61,777 bases of DNA from Mycolicibacter longobardus (GTDB lineage Bacteria > Actinomycetota > Actinomycetes > Mycobacteriales > Mycobacteriaceae), in the NCBI RefSeq assembly GCF_002102265.1, contig NZ_LQPG01000016.1:1-61777 (forward strand), given 5' to 3'. Each line of letters begins with the position of its first letter. Position 1 is the first letter of the stretch. Shown in pieces: positions 12,372 through 24,374 of the stretch. The position numbers and the translations under genes are program-made. The notes under the pieces were generated by a model, which ran no database searches, had not been told where the DNA came from, and saw nothing but the letters and a program-made list of their open reading frames with translations.

Positions 12372-13625
12372 TCAGCTCAGCCGGGAGACTTCCAGCGTCA
12401 CACCCGCCGCCGGCAGCCGGGCCAGCAGCGCATCGCCCATCGCGGCCGCCGGGGTGAGCACCCCGTAGTGCTCCGGCAGGGCGTCGCGATCCAGTGCCAG
12501 CGCCAGCGCACTCTCGGCCAGCAGCACCGAGGTGGCCTGGTAGCCGGGGTCGCCCTGCTGCGCCATGACCGCCAGGTAGCGGGCTCCGGTGCTGGTGGTG
12601 GTGTAGGTCTCGACGCGGTAGTAGCCGTTTTCCCGCCGGCTCTGGCTGGGACCGGTTCCCGGCTTGGGCAGCACGCGCTCCACCAGTCGGGGCGGCAGCA
12701 GCCGGAAGAAGCGGCCGGCGAGACCGAAGGTCAGGTTGCCCACCCCGGTCGCCAGTCCCGACAGGACCGGAGCCGCGGCCGACGAGCCGACGCTCATGTG
12801 CTCGGCGTAGCGGAAGCGGCGTCCGTAGGCCCAGTTCAGCAGCCCGTTGCTGCGCCGCACGATCCGGGTGTTGTAGGGCGCCATGAGAAAGCCCGCGGTC
12901 CAGATGCCGGCCAGCTCCGGCGCGATGTCACCGCCCCGGTGCCAGGACAGGTCCGGCTGCGGGCCCACCTCGGGTTCGGCGGGGCGGTCGACGCTGAGGG
13001 TGTGCGGGTCGAAGATCTGGCGCCGGGCGTCCGGATCGCTGGAGGCGGTGCGGAACACCTCGGTCATCGAGGCGATGGTGCCGCCGGATAGGCCGCCGGA
13101 GAAGCTCCGCAGAACGTAGTCGGTGTTGAGGAGCTCGCCGGTGCCCTCGTCGCGGGCCGTCCGATAGAGCGCGTACACGCTGATATCCGACGGGATGGAG
13201 TCGAAGCCGCAGGCGTGCACGATGCGCGCCCGGTTGTCGACGGCCTGCTTGTGGTAGGTGTCGATACTGTCCCGCACGAACATCGCCTCGCCGGTGAGGT
13301 CGACGTAGTCGGTGCCCGCCGCCGCGCAGGCCGCCACCAAGGGCATTCCGTATCGGGTGTAGGGGCCGACGGTGGTGATCACCACTCGGGTCCGGGCCGC
13401 CATCGCGTCCAGCGTTGCGGGCTGGTCGGCGTCGGCCACCACGATCGGCCAGTCCCGCGCCGCGGCACCGAGTTCGTCGCGGACGGCGCGCAGCCGTTCC
13501 GCCGAGCGGCCCGCCAGCCCGATGCGGGCGCCGCCGCCGGCGCGGGACAGGTATTGGGCGGTCAGCTTCCCGACAAAGCCGGTCGCCCCGTAGACGACAG
13601 CGTCGAGCTCACGCGTATCAGGCAT
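12372..13625 (-). CDS. Saccharopine-dehydrogenase-like (trans-acting enoyl reductase type) protein
   Basis: The 417-residue protein begins MPDTRELDAVVYGATGFVGK, an NAD(P)-binding Rossmann start with the GATGFVGK motif. It continues with VVITTVGPYTRYG and VHACGFDSIPSD, the signature of the mycobacterial Rv2449c/Rv2953 family. Rv2953 acts as a trans enoyl reductase in phthiocerol/phenolphthiocerol synthesis, but most paralogues are uncharacterised. The open frame extends 99 codons upstream as low-complexity sequence; the ATG at 13625 fits the family. A paralogue lies at 50021-51217. Confidence 0.85.
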   Translation of the reverse strand: MPDTRELDAVVYGATGFVGKLTAQYLSRAGGGARIGLAGRSAERLRAVRDELGAAARDWPIVVADADQPATLDAMAARTRVVITTVGPYTRYGMPLVAACAAAGTDYVDLTGEAMFVRDSIDTYHKQAVDNRARIVHACGFDSIPSDISVYALYRTARDEGTGELLNTDYVLRSFSGGLSGGTIASMTEVFRTASSDPDARRQIFDPHTLSVDRPAEPEVGPQPDLSWHRGGDIAPELAGIWTAGFLMAPYNTRIVRRSNGLLNWAYGRRFRYAEHMSVGSSAAAPVLSGLATGVGNLTFGLAGRFFRLLPPRLVERVLPKPGTGPSQSRRENGYYRVETYTTTSTGARYLAVMAQQGDPGYQATSVLLAESALALALDRDALPEHYGVLTPAAAMGDALLARLPAAGVTLEVSRLS

Positions 13626-13656
13626 GAGCTCGACGCTACTCGTCGGCTTGGGAAGG

Positions 13657-14140
<484 letters not shown>

Positions 14141-14340
14141 CACACGCGGTTCCGTCGTTTCAATTTGTTTGCCCCGCATTAGGGCGAAAGGAACTTACGA
14201 AACATTGATACGGCGCGTCCAACCGCATCTAGCGAGCATTTCGGGCAGATAACGAAACCATCACACCGTGGCCGGGAATGGTTACAGCAGGTCAGCAATG
14301 ACTTTTGCCGTCCGGCCGGGACCGCAGGGCGGAGTCCCGG

Positions 14341-14358
14341 CCGTGAGTCAGATCACGG
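14341..14358. promoter_or_regulatory. CRP-type palindrome upstream of rpfE
   Basis: The sequence CCGTGAGTCAGATCACGG is a perfect 6-bp inverted repeat around a 6-bp spacer and contains GTGA-N6-TCAC, the classic CRP/FNR half-site arrangement. It is 360 bp upstream of the rpfE start. The mycobacterial cAMP receptor protein is known to regulate rpfA in M. tuberculosis, so control of this rpf gene is plausible but inferred. Confidence 0.5.
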
Positions 14359-14804
14359 GGATTTTGTGGGCTGGGCCACTGGAAATCTGCCGGTCCGGGG
14401 CCCGTCGGGCACCGACCGCGCCGGAAACTGGGCGCCACACAGGCCACAGCAGCATCATCTGCCCCGATAATCGCAGGCCAACCGGCTGGGCTGGGCCGAC
14501 GGCGCGCAGGGTCGCCGAACCTGCCACTATCGCGCGGTCTGCACGCATTTGATCTTTCTCGACCGACGACCCACCCGTCCGCGGCGCCCCTTTCGCACGC
14601 CGAGGGGCCACATCAATTACGTTGCATAACAACGGCTTTCGACACATCAGCGCTGGCCAGGCGAGACGGAGCCCAACCGGTCAATTCCGCACAATGCCAA
14701 TAATCTCTATATCTCACGCAGATAATACGAAGATATATTTCGCTACCTCGCGGCACCGCATATCGCTTTATTTACGACTGCAGTCGGCATTTGCTGTCGT
14801 CTGT

Positions 14805-15389
14805 TCAGGACAGACCGGCGACATCGTCGGGCGAGTTGAGATTGGCCAGCGCGCCCGCGTCGGCCAGCACAATCCGCCGGACGTCGGCGGTGTCGACCAA
14901 TGCGCCCACCCGGCGCTCCCCGCCGGCGACCAAGGCATCGACGGTGTCCGCCAGCCCCGTGCGATACACCGCGGCCAGATAGTGGTCGCGGTCCGCCCGT
15001 GCCAGCACGATGTCGACCGCGCCGTCGGCGGCCGAACCCGCCAGCTCGTCGATCAATTCCGGTGTCAGAAACGGCATGTCGACCGCGCAGACGAAGGCGC
15101 GCGCGGCGCCGGCGTCCGCGGCGGCACGCAGGCCCAGGCCGACAGCCGGCAGCGGCCCCAGCCCGGGCACCTTGTCACGCAACACCTGCGCGGTCAGATC
15201 GGGCAACGCCTGCCCCTGGGCGGCCACCACGAAAACCGGATCGCAGCGCTGCCCCAGCACCGACACCAGGTGTTCCACCAGAGTCAGGTCGCCGAAACGG
15301 CCCGGCACGGTCAGGGTGGCCTTGTCCCGGCCCATCCGGCGCGATGCGCCGCCGGCCAGCACGACACCGGCCAGCTGACCGGTCGTCAT
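14805..15389 (-). CDS. mobA: Molybdenum cofactor guanylyltransferase
   Basis: MobA joins GMP from GTP to molybdopterin to make the guanine dinucleotide cofactor. The 194-residue protein starts [20 protein letters not shown], with the nucleotide-binding [11 protein letters not shown] motif, and has the metal-binding region [15 protein letters not shown]. It lies 15 bp after korB on the same strand and could share its transcript. Length is typical. Confidence 0.9.
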   Translation of the reverse strand: MTTGQLAGVVLAGGASRRMGRDKATLTVPGRFGDLTLVEHLVSVLGQRCDPVFVVAAQGQALPDLTAQVLRDKVPGLGPLPAVGLGLRAAADAGAARAFVCAVDMPFLTPELIDELAGSAADGAVDIVLARADRDHYLAAVYRTGLADTVDALVAGGERRVGALVDTADVRRIVLADAGALANLNSPDDVAGLS

Positions 15390-15404
15390 GACGTCAGGCT
15401 CGCC

Positions 15405-16489
15405 TCAGTCCACGGTCCAGGTGTCCCGGCCACGCAGCAGCGCCTGGAGTGCGGCGGTGTCGTGCGGGGTGGTCTGCCGGGCCTCGGCGACCTGCGCGCG
15501 AGCCAGATCGTCGTAGGTGGGCTTGTCGACCTTGCGGAAGATCCCCGTCGGGAAGTGCGTCAGATCCTGCTCAGAGAGCCGCGACAGCGCGAACGCGTAG
15601 GACGAGTCGGCCTGCGTCGCGTCATGCACCACGATCTGATCGGCGGAGACGTTGGCCGTCTTGGCGACCTCCAGCCCGTATCCGGACTTGATGACGCAGT
15701 ACTCGTCCTCGGCGCCGAACACCACCCGCTCGCCCTGCCTGAGGTTGATGATGCGGTTCTCGGCCCCCTCCTTGCGCAGCAGGTCGAAGGAGCCGTCGTT
15801 GAACACCGGGCAGTCCTGCAGGATCTCCACCAGTGCCGAGCCACGGTGCTCCATCGCCCCGCGCAGCACCTCGGTGAGGCCCTTGCGGTCGGAGTCCAGG
15901 GCGCGCCCGACGAACGTCGCCTCGGCGCCGATCGCCAGCGAGACCGGGTTGAACGGGTTGTCCAGCGAGCCGAACGGCGTCGACTTGGTGATCTTGCCGG
16001 TCTCCGAGGTCGGTGAGTACTGGCCCTTGGTCAGGCCGTAGATCCGGTTGTTGAACAGCAGGATGGTGATGTTGACGTTGCGGCGCAGCGTGTGGATCAG
16101 GTGGTTGCCGCCGATCGACAGGGCGTCGCCGTCACCGGTGATGAGGAATACCGACAGGTCCTCGCGAGCGGTCGCCAGCCCGGTGGCGAACGTCGGGCCA
16201 CGACCGTGGATCGAGTGCACACCGTAGGTGTTCATGTAGTACGGGAACCGGCTGGAGCAGCCGATGCCACTGACGAACACGATGTTTTCCCGCCGCAGCC
16301 CCAGCTCGGGCAGGAAACTACGGATCGTGTTGAGGATGACGTAGTCGCCGCAACCCGGGCACCAGCGCACCTCCTGGTCGGAGGTGTAGTCCTTGGCCTT
16401 CTGCGGCTCGTCGGTGGTGGGCACCCCGCTCAGCGCGGTCAGCCCCAGGTCGGTACCGACGAGCGTGTCGGCGGGTTCGGTGGTGGTGG

Positions 16490-16493
<4 letters not shown>
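15405..16493 (-). CDS. korB: 2-oxoglutarate:ferredoxin oxidoreductase, beta subunit
   Basis: KorB is the thiamine-diphosphate-binding subunit that, with KorA, oxidises 2-oxoglutarate to succinyl-CoA with ferredoxin as acceptor. The 362-residue protein has CPGCGDY, GIGCSSRFPYY, and the ThDP motif GDGDALSIGGNHLIH followed by NNRIYGLTKGQ. The longer open frame to 16829 is an artefact; the ATG at 16493 overlaps the korA stop (ATGA). This pair gives mycobacteria a CO2-dependent, dehydrogenase-independent step of the TCA cycle. Confidence 0.94.
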
Positions 16494-18430
<1,937 letters not shown>

Positions 18431-18718
18431 GGCCCCCGCCTTCCATCACTGTCTGACCGGGCCCGCACAGCCGGCTGGCGCACCCACACGTTTTTCTGTC
18501 ACTGGCGGTACCGATTATTGCACCGCTCTTATAGACCATACGACGCCACACCGTGTCGAAATTCGGGTTACTCAGTGTTAAATGTCGATGTCACACCGGG
18601 GTTCACGGTCAACTTGGTGCGGAAATGTGGTTTTCATCACGTTCGACCGCGGGCCGACTCTAAGAAAAATTCGGTACTGACGAGTAACTTTGCGGGGCGC
18701 CCGTGCGTCCCGCCCGGA

Positions 18719-20002
18719 TCAGGCGCTCTTGTCGCGGCGCTCGCTGCGCGACGCTTTGCGCGGGACGATGGTCGGCAGCACGTTGTCCTGCACCGTTTCC
18801 TTGGTCACCACGACCTTGGCGACGTCGTTGCGGCTGGGGATGTCGTACATGACCGGCAGCAGGACCTCTTCCATGATCGCCCGCAGGCCGCGTGCACCGG
18901 TGCCCCGGTGAATGGCCTGATCCGCGATGGCCTCCAGCGCGTCCTGGCTGAACTCCAGCTCCACCCCGTCCATCTCGAAGAGGCGGGTGTACTGCTTGAC
19001 CAGAGCGTTCTTCGGCTCCGAGAGGATCTTGACCAACGACTCCATGTCCAGGTTGGTCACCGAGGCCACCACCGGCAGCCGGCCGATGAACTCCGGGATC
19101 AGCCCGAACTTGATCAGGTCTTCGGGCATCACCTCGGCGAAGTGGTCGGTGGTGTCGATCTCCGCCTTGGACCGGACCTCGGCGCCGAAACCCAAGCCGC
19201 GCTTGCCGACCCGGTCGGAGACGATCTTCTCCAGTCCGGCGAACGCCCCGGCCACGATGAAAAGCACGTTGGTGGTGTCGATCTGGATGAACTCTTGGTG
19301 CGGGTGCTTGCGGCCGCCCTGCGGCGGGACCGAGGCCTGGGTGCCCTCCAGGATCTTCAGCAGCGCCTGCTGCACTCCCTCACCGGAGACGTCCCGGGTG
19401 ATCGACGGGTTCTCGCTCTTGCGGGCGATCTTGTCGACCTCGTCGATGTAGACGATGCCGGTCTCGGCGCGCTTGACGTCGTAGTCGGCGGCCTGAATCA
19501 GCTTGAGCAGAATGTTCTCGACGTCCTCACCGACGTAGCCCGCCTCGGTCAGCGCGGTGGCGTCGGCGATCGCGAACGGCACGTTGAGCATCTTGGCCAG
19601 CGTCTGGGCCAGGTAGGTCTTGCCACAGCCGGTGGGGCCGAGCATCAGGATGTTGGACTTGGTCAGCTCGACCGGCTCGCCGGAGCGGGAGTCACGGCTC
19701 TTCTCGCCGGCCTGGATGCGCTTGTAGTGGTTGTAGACCGCTACCGCCAGCGTGCGCTTGGCCGTGTCCTGACCGATGACGTAGCCCTCCAGGAAGTCCC
19801 GGATCTCAGCGGGCTTGGGCAGCTCGTCGAGCTTGACGTCGTCGGCGTCGGCGAGCTCCTCTTCGATGATCTCGTTGCACAGGTCGATGCACTCATCGCA
19901 GATGTAGACGCCCGGCCCCGCGATGAGCTTCTTGACCTGCTTCTGGCTCTTGCCGCAGAACGAACATTTCAGCAAGTCCCCGCCGTCTCCGATGCGCGCC
20001 AT
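18719..20002 (-). CDS. clpX: ATP-dependent Clp protease ATPase subunit ClpX
   Basis: ClpX unfolds substrates and feeds them to ClpP1P2. The 427-residue AAA+ protein has the N-terminal zinc finger (CSFCGKSQ and CDECIDLC), Walker [13 protein letters not shown] (about 118-129), Walker [11 protein letters not shown], the RGTGARGLR sensor-2 region and an IGF-type ClpP-contact sequence (KRGLGFGAE). It is monocistronic here, separated from clpP2-clpP1 by the plus-strand methyltransferase gene. Confidence 0.97.
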   Translation of the reverse strand: MARIGDGGDLLKCSFCGKSQKQVKKLIAGPGVYICDECIDLCNEIIEEELADADDVKLDELPKPAEIRDFLEGYVIGQDTAKRTLAVAVYNHYKRIQAGEKSRDSRSGEPVELTKSNILMLGPTGCGKTYLAQTLAKMLNVPFAIADATALTEAGYVGEDVENILLKLIQAADYDVKRAETGIVYIDEVDKIARKSENPSITRDVSGEGVQQALLKILEGTQASVPPQGGRKHPHQEFIQIDTTNVLFIVAGAFAGLEKIVSDRVGKRGLGFGAEVRSKAEIDTTDHFAEVMPEDLIKFGLIPEFIGRLPVVASVTNLDMESLVKILSEPKNALVKQYTRLFEMDGVELEFSQDALEAIADQAIHRGTGARGLRAIMEEVLLPVMYDIPSRNDVAKVVVTKETVQDNVLPTIVPRKASRSERRDKSA

Positions 20003-20285
20003 GGTGCGTTAGGACCTACTTCCTGTTCGCCGTCTGTCGTCGGGGTACCGGTGTCTGCCCCGACGCTACCCGCTCATTCCGGTGCGATGCGACCGATAAG
20101 GCCGAATCGCGTCGTTGGTATTCATCACGGGCCCCGTCTGGGCTTGTCTGCCTGCTCCACGAACATATCGTCCGAGGTGCCGCACCCGGCGTGCGACGCG
20201 CTGGCGTGGCGCGAGCGTTTCGCCGGCGTTACCCCGCTGTGAGACGTGGCCCCAGAGCCCTACAGTGGCGAACGTGGGGTTCGCC

Positions 20286-21200
20286 GTGCCCGACGATACC
20301 GTGCTCGTCGCCGATGGGGGGCTGGCGACGGAGCTGGAGGCCCGCGGCTTCGATCTTTCCGATCCGCTGTGGTCGGCGCGGCTGCTCGCCGACGCCCCCG
20401 CGGATATCACCGCCGTGCATGCCGCGTTCTTCGCGGCGGGCGCGATGATCGCCACCACCGCCAGCTATCAGGCGAGCTTCGAAGGTTTCGCCGCCCGCGG
20501 GATCGACCGTCGCGCGGCGGCCGGACTGCTGCGCCGAAGCGTGCAGCTGGCCCGCCTGGCCGCCGGCGGCGCGAAAGACCGCTGGGTCGCGGCGTCGGTC
20601 GGCCCGTACGGCGCCGCGCGCGCCGACGGCTCGGAATACCGTGGCCGCTACGGGCTTTCGGTCGCCGCGTTGACGGCCTGGCACCGCCCCCGGCTGGAGG
20701 TGCTGGCCGGCGCCGGAGCCGACGTACTGGCGTGCGAGACCGTGCCGGATCTCGACGAGGCCGAGGCCCTGGTGAATCTGATCCGCGAGGCGAACGTGCC
20801 GGCCTGGCTCAGCTACACCATCGACGGGCTCTCGACCCGCGCCGGGCAACCCCTGACCGCAGCCTTCGAGGTTGCCGCCGGGGTGCCGCAGATCGTCGCG
20901 GTGGGGGTGAACTGCTGCGCCCCCGACGATGTGCTGCCGGCGATCGAGATCGCTCGCGAGGTGACCGGCAAGCCGGTGATCGTCTACCCCAACAGCGGTG
21001 AGAGCTGGGACACCGGGCGCCGGCGCTGGACCGGGCCGGCGCGGTTGTCCCCCGCGCTGGTGCCGGCCTGGGTGGCCGCGGGAGCGCGCGTCATCGGCGG
21101 TTGTTGCCGGGTGCGGCCCACTGATATCGCCGCGGTCTCGACCGCCCTACGCCGAACGTGTAACCAGCGCGAAAATCCGCCGCCCGGAAACTCGCCCTGA
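20286..21200 (+). CDS. mmuM: Homocysteine S-methyltransferase
   Basis: The enzyme makes methionine from homocysteine, usually with S-methylmethionine as donor. It has DGGLATELEARGFDLSDPLW at the N-terminus and the zinc ligands in GVNCCAPDD and GGCCRVRP. From the GTG at 20286 it is 304 residues; GTG codons at 20274 and 20265 are also possible, and the choice rests on family length and a nearby TGGGG. The only plus-strand gene among the clp genes, as I recall for Rv2458. Confidence 0.88.
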   Translation: MPDDTVLVADGGLATELEARGFDLSDPLWSARLLADAPADITAVHAAFFAAGAMIATTASYQASFEGFAARGIDRRAAAGLLRRSVQLARLAAGGAKDRWVAASVGPYGAARADGSEYRGRYGLSVAALTAWHRPRLEVLAGAGADVLACETVPDLDEAEALVNLIREANVPAWLSYTIDGLSTRAGQPLTAAFEVAAGVPQIVAVGVNCCAPDDVLPAIEIAREVTGKPVIVYPNSGESWDTGRRRWTGPARLSPALVPAWVAAGARVIGGCCRVRPTDIAAVSTALRRTCNQRENPPPGNSP

Positions 21201-21221
21201 GTACACGCTCGGCGCGGCTAC

Positions 21222-21869
21222 CTAGCTGACCGTGGCCGAGAGCTTGCGGTACTCCAGGACGGTGTCGATGATCCCGTACTCCTTGGCCTCGGCCGCGGTG
21301 AGGATCTTGTCGCGGTCGGTGTCCTTGCGGATCACCTCCGGGTCCTTACCGGTGTGTCGGGCCAGGGTGGACTCCATCAGGGTGCGCATCCGCTCGATCT
21401 CGGCGGCCTGGATCTCCAGGTCGGAGAACTGTCCCTGGATGACCCCGGACAGCGACGGCTGGTGGATCAGCACCCGGGCGTTGGGCAACGCCATCCGCTT
21501 GCCCGGTGTGCCCGCGGCCAGCAACACCGCGGCCGCAGAGGCGGCCTGGCCCAGACACACGGTCTGGATGTCGGCCCGCACGTACTGCATGGTGTCGTAG
21601 ATCGCCATCAGCGAGGTGAAGGAGCCACCCGGGGAGTTGATGTACATGGTGATGTCGCGATCCGGGTCCAGCGACTCCAGCACCAGCAGCTGGGCCATGA
21701 TGTCGTTGGCGGACGCGTCATCGACCTGTACGCCCAGGAAGATGATCCGCTCTTCGAACAGCTTGTTGTACGGGTTGGACTCTTTGACGCCCCAGCTGGA
21801 GTGCTCGACGAACGACGGCAGGATGTAGCGCGCCTGCGGTGCGGTGGCTCGCAAGGTTTCGGGGTTCAT
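21222..21869 (-). CDS. clpP2: ATP-dependent Clp protease proteolytic subunit 2
   Basis: This serine protease subunit forms the mixed ClpP1P2 tetradecamer needed for mycobacterial growth. The 215-residue protein has the catalytic Ser in [10 protein letters not shown], His in LIHQPSLSG and Asp in KDTDRDK. The N-terminal segment is long, as in M. tuberculosis ClpP2. The ATG overlaps the clpP1 stop (ATGA at 21866-21869), so the two are coupled. Confidence 0.97.
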   Translation of the reverse strand: MNPETLRATAPQARYILPSFVEHSSWGVKESNPYNKLFEERIIFLGVQVDDASANDIMAQLLVLESLDPDRDITMYINSPGGSFTSLMAIYDTMQYVRADIQTVCLGQAASAAAVLLAAGTPGKRMALPNARVLIHQPSLSGVIQGQFSDLEIQAAEIERMRTLMESTLARHTGKDPEVIRKDTDRDKILTAAEAKEYGIIDTVLEYRKLSATVS

Positions 21870-22444
21870 TCTGCGGCTCCGTTGGTGTGGGCGCGGGTGA
21901 TGATGTGGTCGACGAAGCCGTATTCCAGGGCTTCCTGGGCGGTGAACCAGCGGTCACGGTCGGAGTCGGCCTCGATGCGCTCGATGGACTGACCGGTGAA
22001 TTCGGCGTTGAGCCGGAACATCTCCTTCTTGATGACCGCGAACTGCTCGGCCTGGATCGCGATGTCGGCGGCACTGCCGGTCACCCCGCCCAGCGGCTGG
22101 TGCATCAGGATCCGGGCGTGCGGCAGGGCGTAGCGCTTGCCCTTGGTGCCCGCCGCGAGCAGGAACTCGCCCATCGAGGCGGCCATGCCCATCGCGTAGG
22201 TGGCGACGTCGCACGGTGCCAGCACCATGGTGTCGTAGATCGCCATCCCGGCGCTGATCGAACCGCCCGGGGAGTTGATGTAGAGCGAGATGTCCTTGGT
22301 CGGGTCTTCGGCGGCCAACAGCAGGATCTGGGCGCACAGCCGGTTGGCGATGTCGTCGTCCACCTGCGACCCCAGGAAGATGATGCGTTCTCGCAGTAGG
22401 CGCTCGTATACGGAGTCGACGAGATTCAGACCGGGCTGGCTCAC
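21866..22444 (-). CDS. clpP1: ATP-dependent Clp protease proteolytic subunit 1
   Basis: ClpP1 is the partner of ClpP2. The 192-residue protein shows the active Ser in [12 protein letters not shown], His in LMHQPLGGV and Asp in DSDRDRWF, with [11 protein letters not shown]. It starts with GTG at 22444 and is the first gene of the clpP1-clpP2 operon, 95 bp after tig on the same strand. Its promoter would lie in that gap. Confidence 0.97.
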   Translation of the reverse strand: MSQPGLNLVDSVYERLLRERIIFLGSQVDDDIANRLCAQILLLAAEDPTKDISLYINSPGGSISAGMAIYDTMVLAPCDVATYAMGMAASMGEFLLAAGTKGKRYALPHARILMHQPLGGVTGSAADIAIQAEQFAVIKKEMFRLNAEFTGQSIERIEADSDRDRWFTAQEALEYGFVDHIITRAHTNGAAE

Positions 22445-22513
22445 AGTGGGATACCTGCTTTCTCGAGATTCATATGCACCGACCCTAACGAACCGGCGCG
22501 GTTGTAGGCGGTC

Positions 22514-22530
22514 CGAACCGGCTTCGTTCG
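22514..22530. promoter_or_regulatory. Inverted repeat upstream of clpP1
   Basis: CGAAC at 22514-22518 pairs with GTTCG at 22526-22530 across 7 bp, about 70 bp upstream of the clpP1 start in the tig-clpP1 gap. ClgR activates clpP operons in actinobacteria through short inverted repeats, so this is a candidate site. It is short and does not match a consensus that I can state with certainty; it could equally be part of a tig terminator. Confidence 0.22.
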
Positions 22531-22539
22531 CTTACAGCG

Positions 22540-24009
22540 TCACTCGTCGGATGCCGCCCCGGCCTCGACCGCGTCGTCGTCGGCCGCCTCGGCCGCTTCG
22601 TCGTCGGCCGCCTCGGCCGCTTCGTCGTCGGCCGCCTCGAGCGCGTCGAGCGCCTCGCGCGCCTCGTCGGCCTCGTCCTCATCGGCTTTCCCGGTGCCGA
22701 AGAACTCGGCCGTGTCGATCTCATTGCCTGCAGTGTCGCTGACTTCGGCGGCGCGCACCGCTGCGGCCAGCGCCATGCCGCGACGCACGTCGGCGAAGAC
22801 CGCAGGCAGCTGGTTGTTCTCCTGCAGGAACTGGATCAGCTGCTGCGGCGGGACGCCGTACTGACGCGCCATCAGCACCAGGTGCTGAGTGAGGTCGGTC
22901 TGACCCACCTGGATCTCCAGCTTGTCGCCGAGCGCGTCGAGCAGCAGCTGCGTTTTGACCGACTTCTCGGCCTCCCTGCGGGTCTCGGCGTCGAACTCGG
23001 CGCGCGAGGATCCCTTCTCGGCCAGCGACTCGGCGAACTTGTTCTCGTCATGGTCCACAACGTGCAGGGCGTTGTGCAGGGCGTTGTCGATGTGCGCCTG
23101 CACCACGGCCTCGGGCAGCGGCATCTCGACCTGGTCGACCAAGGCCTCCAGCGTCGCCTCGCGAACCTTCTCGGCCTGCTGGATGCGCTTGGTTCGGCTC
23201 ACCTGCTCGATGAGGCTCTCGCGCAGTTCGCCGATGGTGTCGAATTCGCTGGCCAGTTGCGCGAATTCGTCGTCGGCCTCGGGCAACTCGCGTTCCTTGA
23301 CCGACTGAACCGTCACGGTGACCTCGGCGTCCTTGCCGGCCTGCGGGCCGGCCGCCAGCTTGGTGGTGAAGGCCTTGCTCTCCCCGGCCGTCAGGCCCAC
23401 GATCGCGTCGTCGAGGCCTTCGATGAGCTGACCCGACCCGACCTCGTGCGACAGGCCCTCGGTGGCAGCCCCTTCAACCACTTCGCCGTCAACAGTCGCG
23501 TCCAGGTCGATCGAGACGAAGTCGCCCTTGGCCGCCGGCCGTTCGACACCGGTCAGCGTGCCGAATCGTGCCCGCAGCGCGTCGAGCTCGGCGTCGACCT
23601 CGTCGTCTGCGACCTCGATCGGGTCCACGCTGATCTTGAGCTGCTCCAGATCCGGCAGCGTGATCTCCGGCCGCACGTCGACCTCGGCGGTGAAAGCGAT
23701 GTGCTCACCGTCGTCAAGCTTGGTGACCTCGATGTCGGGCTGGCCGAGGGGTTTGAGGTCCGAGCTGGTCACCGCCTCGCTGTAGCGACTCGGCAGCGCC
23801 TCGTTGACCACCTGCTGCAACACCGCGGCGCGACCGAAGCGGGCCTCGATCAGCTTGGCCGGCGCCTTGCCCGGCCGGAAACCCGGCAGCCGCACCTGCT
23901 TGGCCAGCTCCTTGTAGGTCCGCTCGAAATCCGGCTGAAGCTCGGTGAACGGCACCTCAACGTTGATGCGAACCCGGGTCGGGGTCAGCTGCTCGACGGT
24001 GCTCTTCAC
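22540..24009 (-). CDS. tig: Trigger factor
   Basis: Trigger factor is the ribosome-bound chaperone and prolyl isomerase. The 489-residue protein has the N-terminal ribosome-docking motif [17 protein letters not shown] (about 44-60). The FKBP-type PPIase domain follows (about 160-240, with [11 protein letters not shown]), then the helical C-terminal arms. The last ~50 residues are an acidic tail made of repeated AADDEAAE units encoded by a 24-bp tandem repeat. It lies upstream of clpP1, a common bacterial arrangement. Confidence 0.96.
   Translation of the reverse strand: MKSTVEQLTPTRVRINVEVPFTELQPDFERTYKELAKQVRLPGFRPGKAPAKLIEARFGRAAVLQQVVNEALPSRYSEAVTSSDLKPLGQPDIEVTKLDDGEHIAFTAEVDVRPEITLPDLEQLKISVDPIEVADDEVDAELDALRARFGTLTGVERPAAKGDFVSIDLDATVDGEVVEGAATEGLSHEVGSGQLIEGLDDAIVGLTAGESKAFTTKLAAGPQAGKDAEVTVTVQSVKERELPEADDEFAQLASEFDTIGELRESLIEQVSRTKRIQQAEKVREATLEALVDQVEMPLPEAVVQAHIDNALHNALHVVDHDENKFAESLAEKGSSRAEFDAETRREAEKSVKTQLLLDALGDKLEIQVGQTDLTQHLVLMARQYGVPPQQLIQFLQENNQLPAVFADVRRGMALAAAVRAAEVSDTAGNEIDTAEFFGTGKADEDEADEAREALDALEAADDEAAEAADDEAAEAADDDAVEAGAASDE
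22574..22645. repeat. 24-bp tandem repeat inside tig
   Basis: Two perfect and one diverged copy of a 24-bp unit lie at 22574-22597, 22598-22621 and 22622-22645. Each encodes eight residues of the acidic trigger factor tail, so changes in copy number keep the frame. Confidence 0.85.
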
Positions 24010-24069
24010 GGGTGTACTCCTCGATATTGTTGACGTGGTCGGTCGTGCCGGTGCGGCGCGCGCTGCTGG

Positions 24070-24143
24070 TCGGGGTGACAGGATTTGAACCTGCGGCCTT
24101 CCGCTCCCAAAGCGGATGCGCTACCAAGCTGCGCTACACCCCG
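24070..24143 (-). tRNA. tRNA-Pro (anticodon TGG)
   Basis: The minus strand folds as a cloverleaf with a 7-bp acceptor stem (CGGGGTG/CACCCCG), the TTCAAATCC T-arm and an anticodon stem TCCGC/GCGGA closing the loop TTTGGGA, giving anticodon TGG. It is 74 nt without CCA. It lies 60 bp upstream of tig on the same strand. Confidence 0.95.
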
Positions 24144-24267
24144 CACTGACCAGGCGATCCTACGGCCCGGCGACAACGACAAGAAAGCCGCCCGCACACC
24201 ACGGCCTCAAAGAGAGTCCCAATTGGATTTGGAGTCGGCTACGCCGGTACAGTCTGGCCAGGATATT

Positions 24268-24338
24268 GCGGGCGTAGCTCAATGGTAGAGCCCTAGTCTT
24301 CCAAACTAGCTACGCGGGTTCGATTCCCGTCGCCCGCT
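24268..24338 (+). tRNA. tRNA-Gly (anticodon TCC)
   Basis: A 71-nt cloverleaf starts GCGGGCGTAGCTCAATGGTA and has acceptor pairing GCGGGCG/CGCCCGC, a GGTTCGATTCC T-arm and anticodon loop CTTCCAA (anticodon TCC). It is divergent from tRNA-Pro; the 124-bp gap between them holds both promoters. Confidence 0.96.
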
Positions 24339-24374
24339 CGAAAAGCAGGGTTTTCCCTGGCAGGAAGGCACGCC

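Noticed and set aside
14268..14647. Small ORFs in the rpfE-mobA gap (94 aa plus strand, 99 aa minus strand)
   Set aside because: No ribosome site, no recognisable motif, and composition like shifted-frame noise. They overlap each other on opposite strands.
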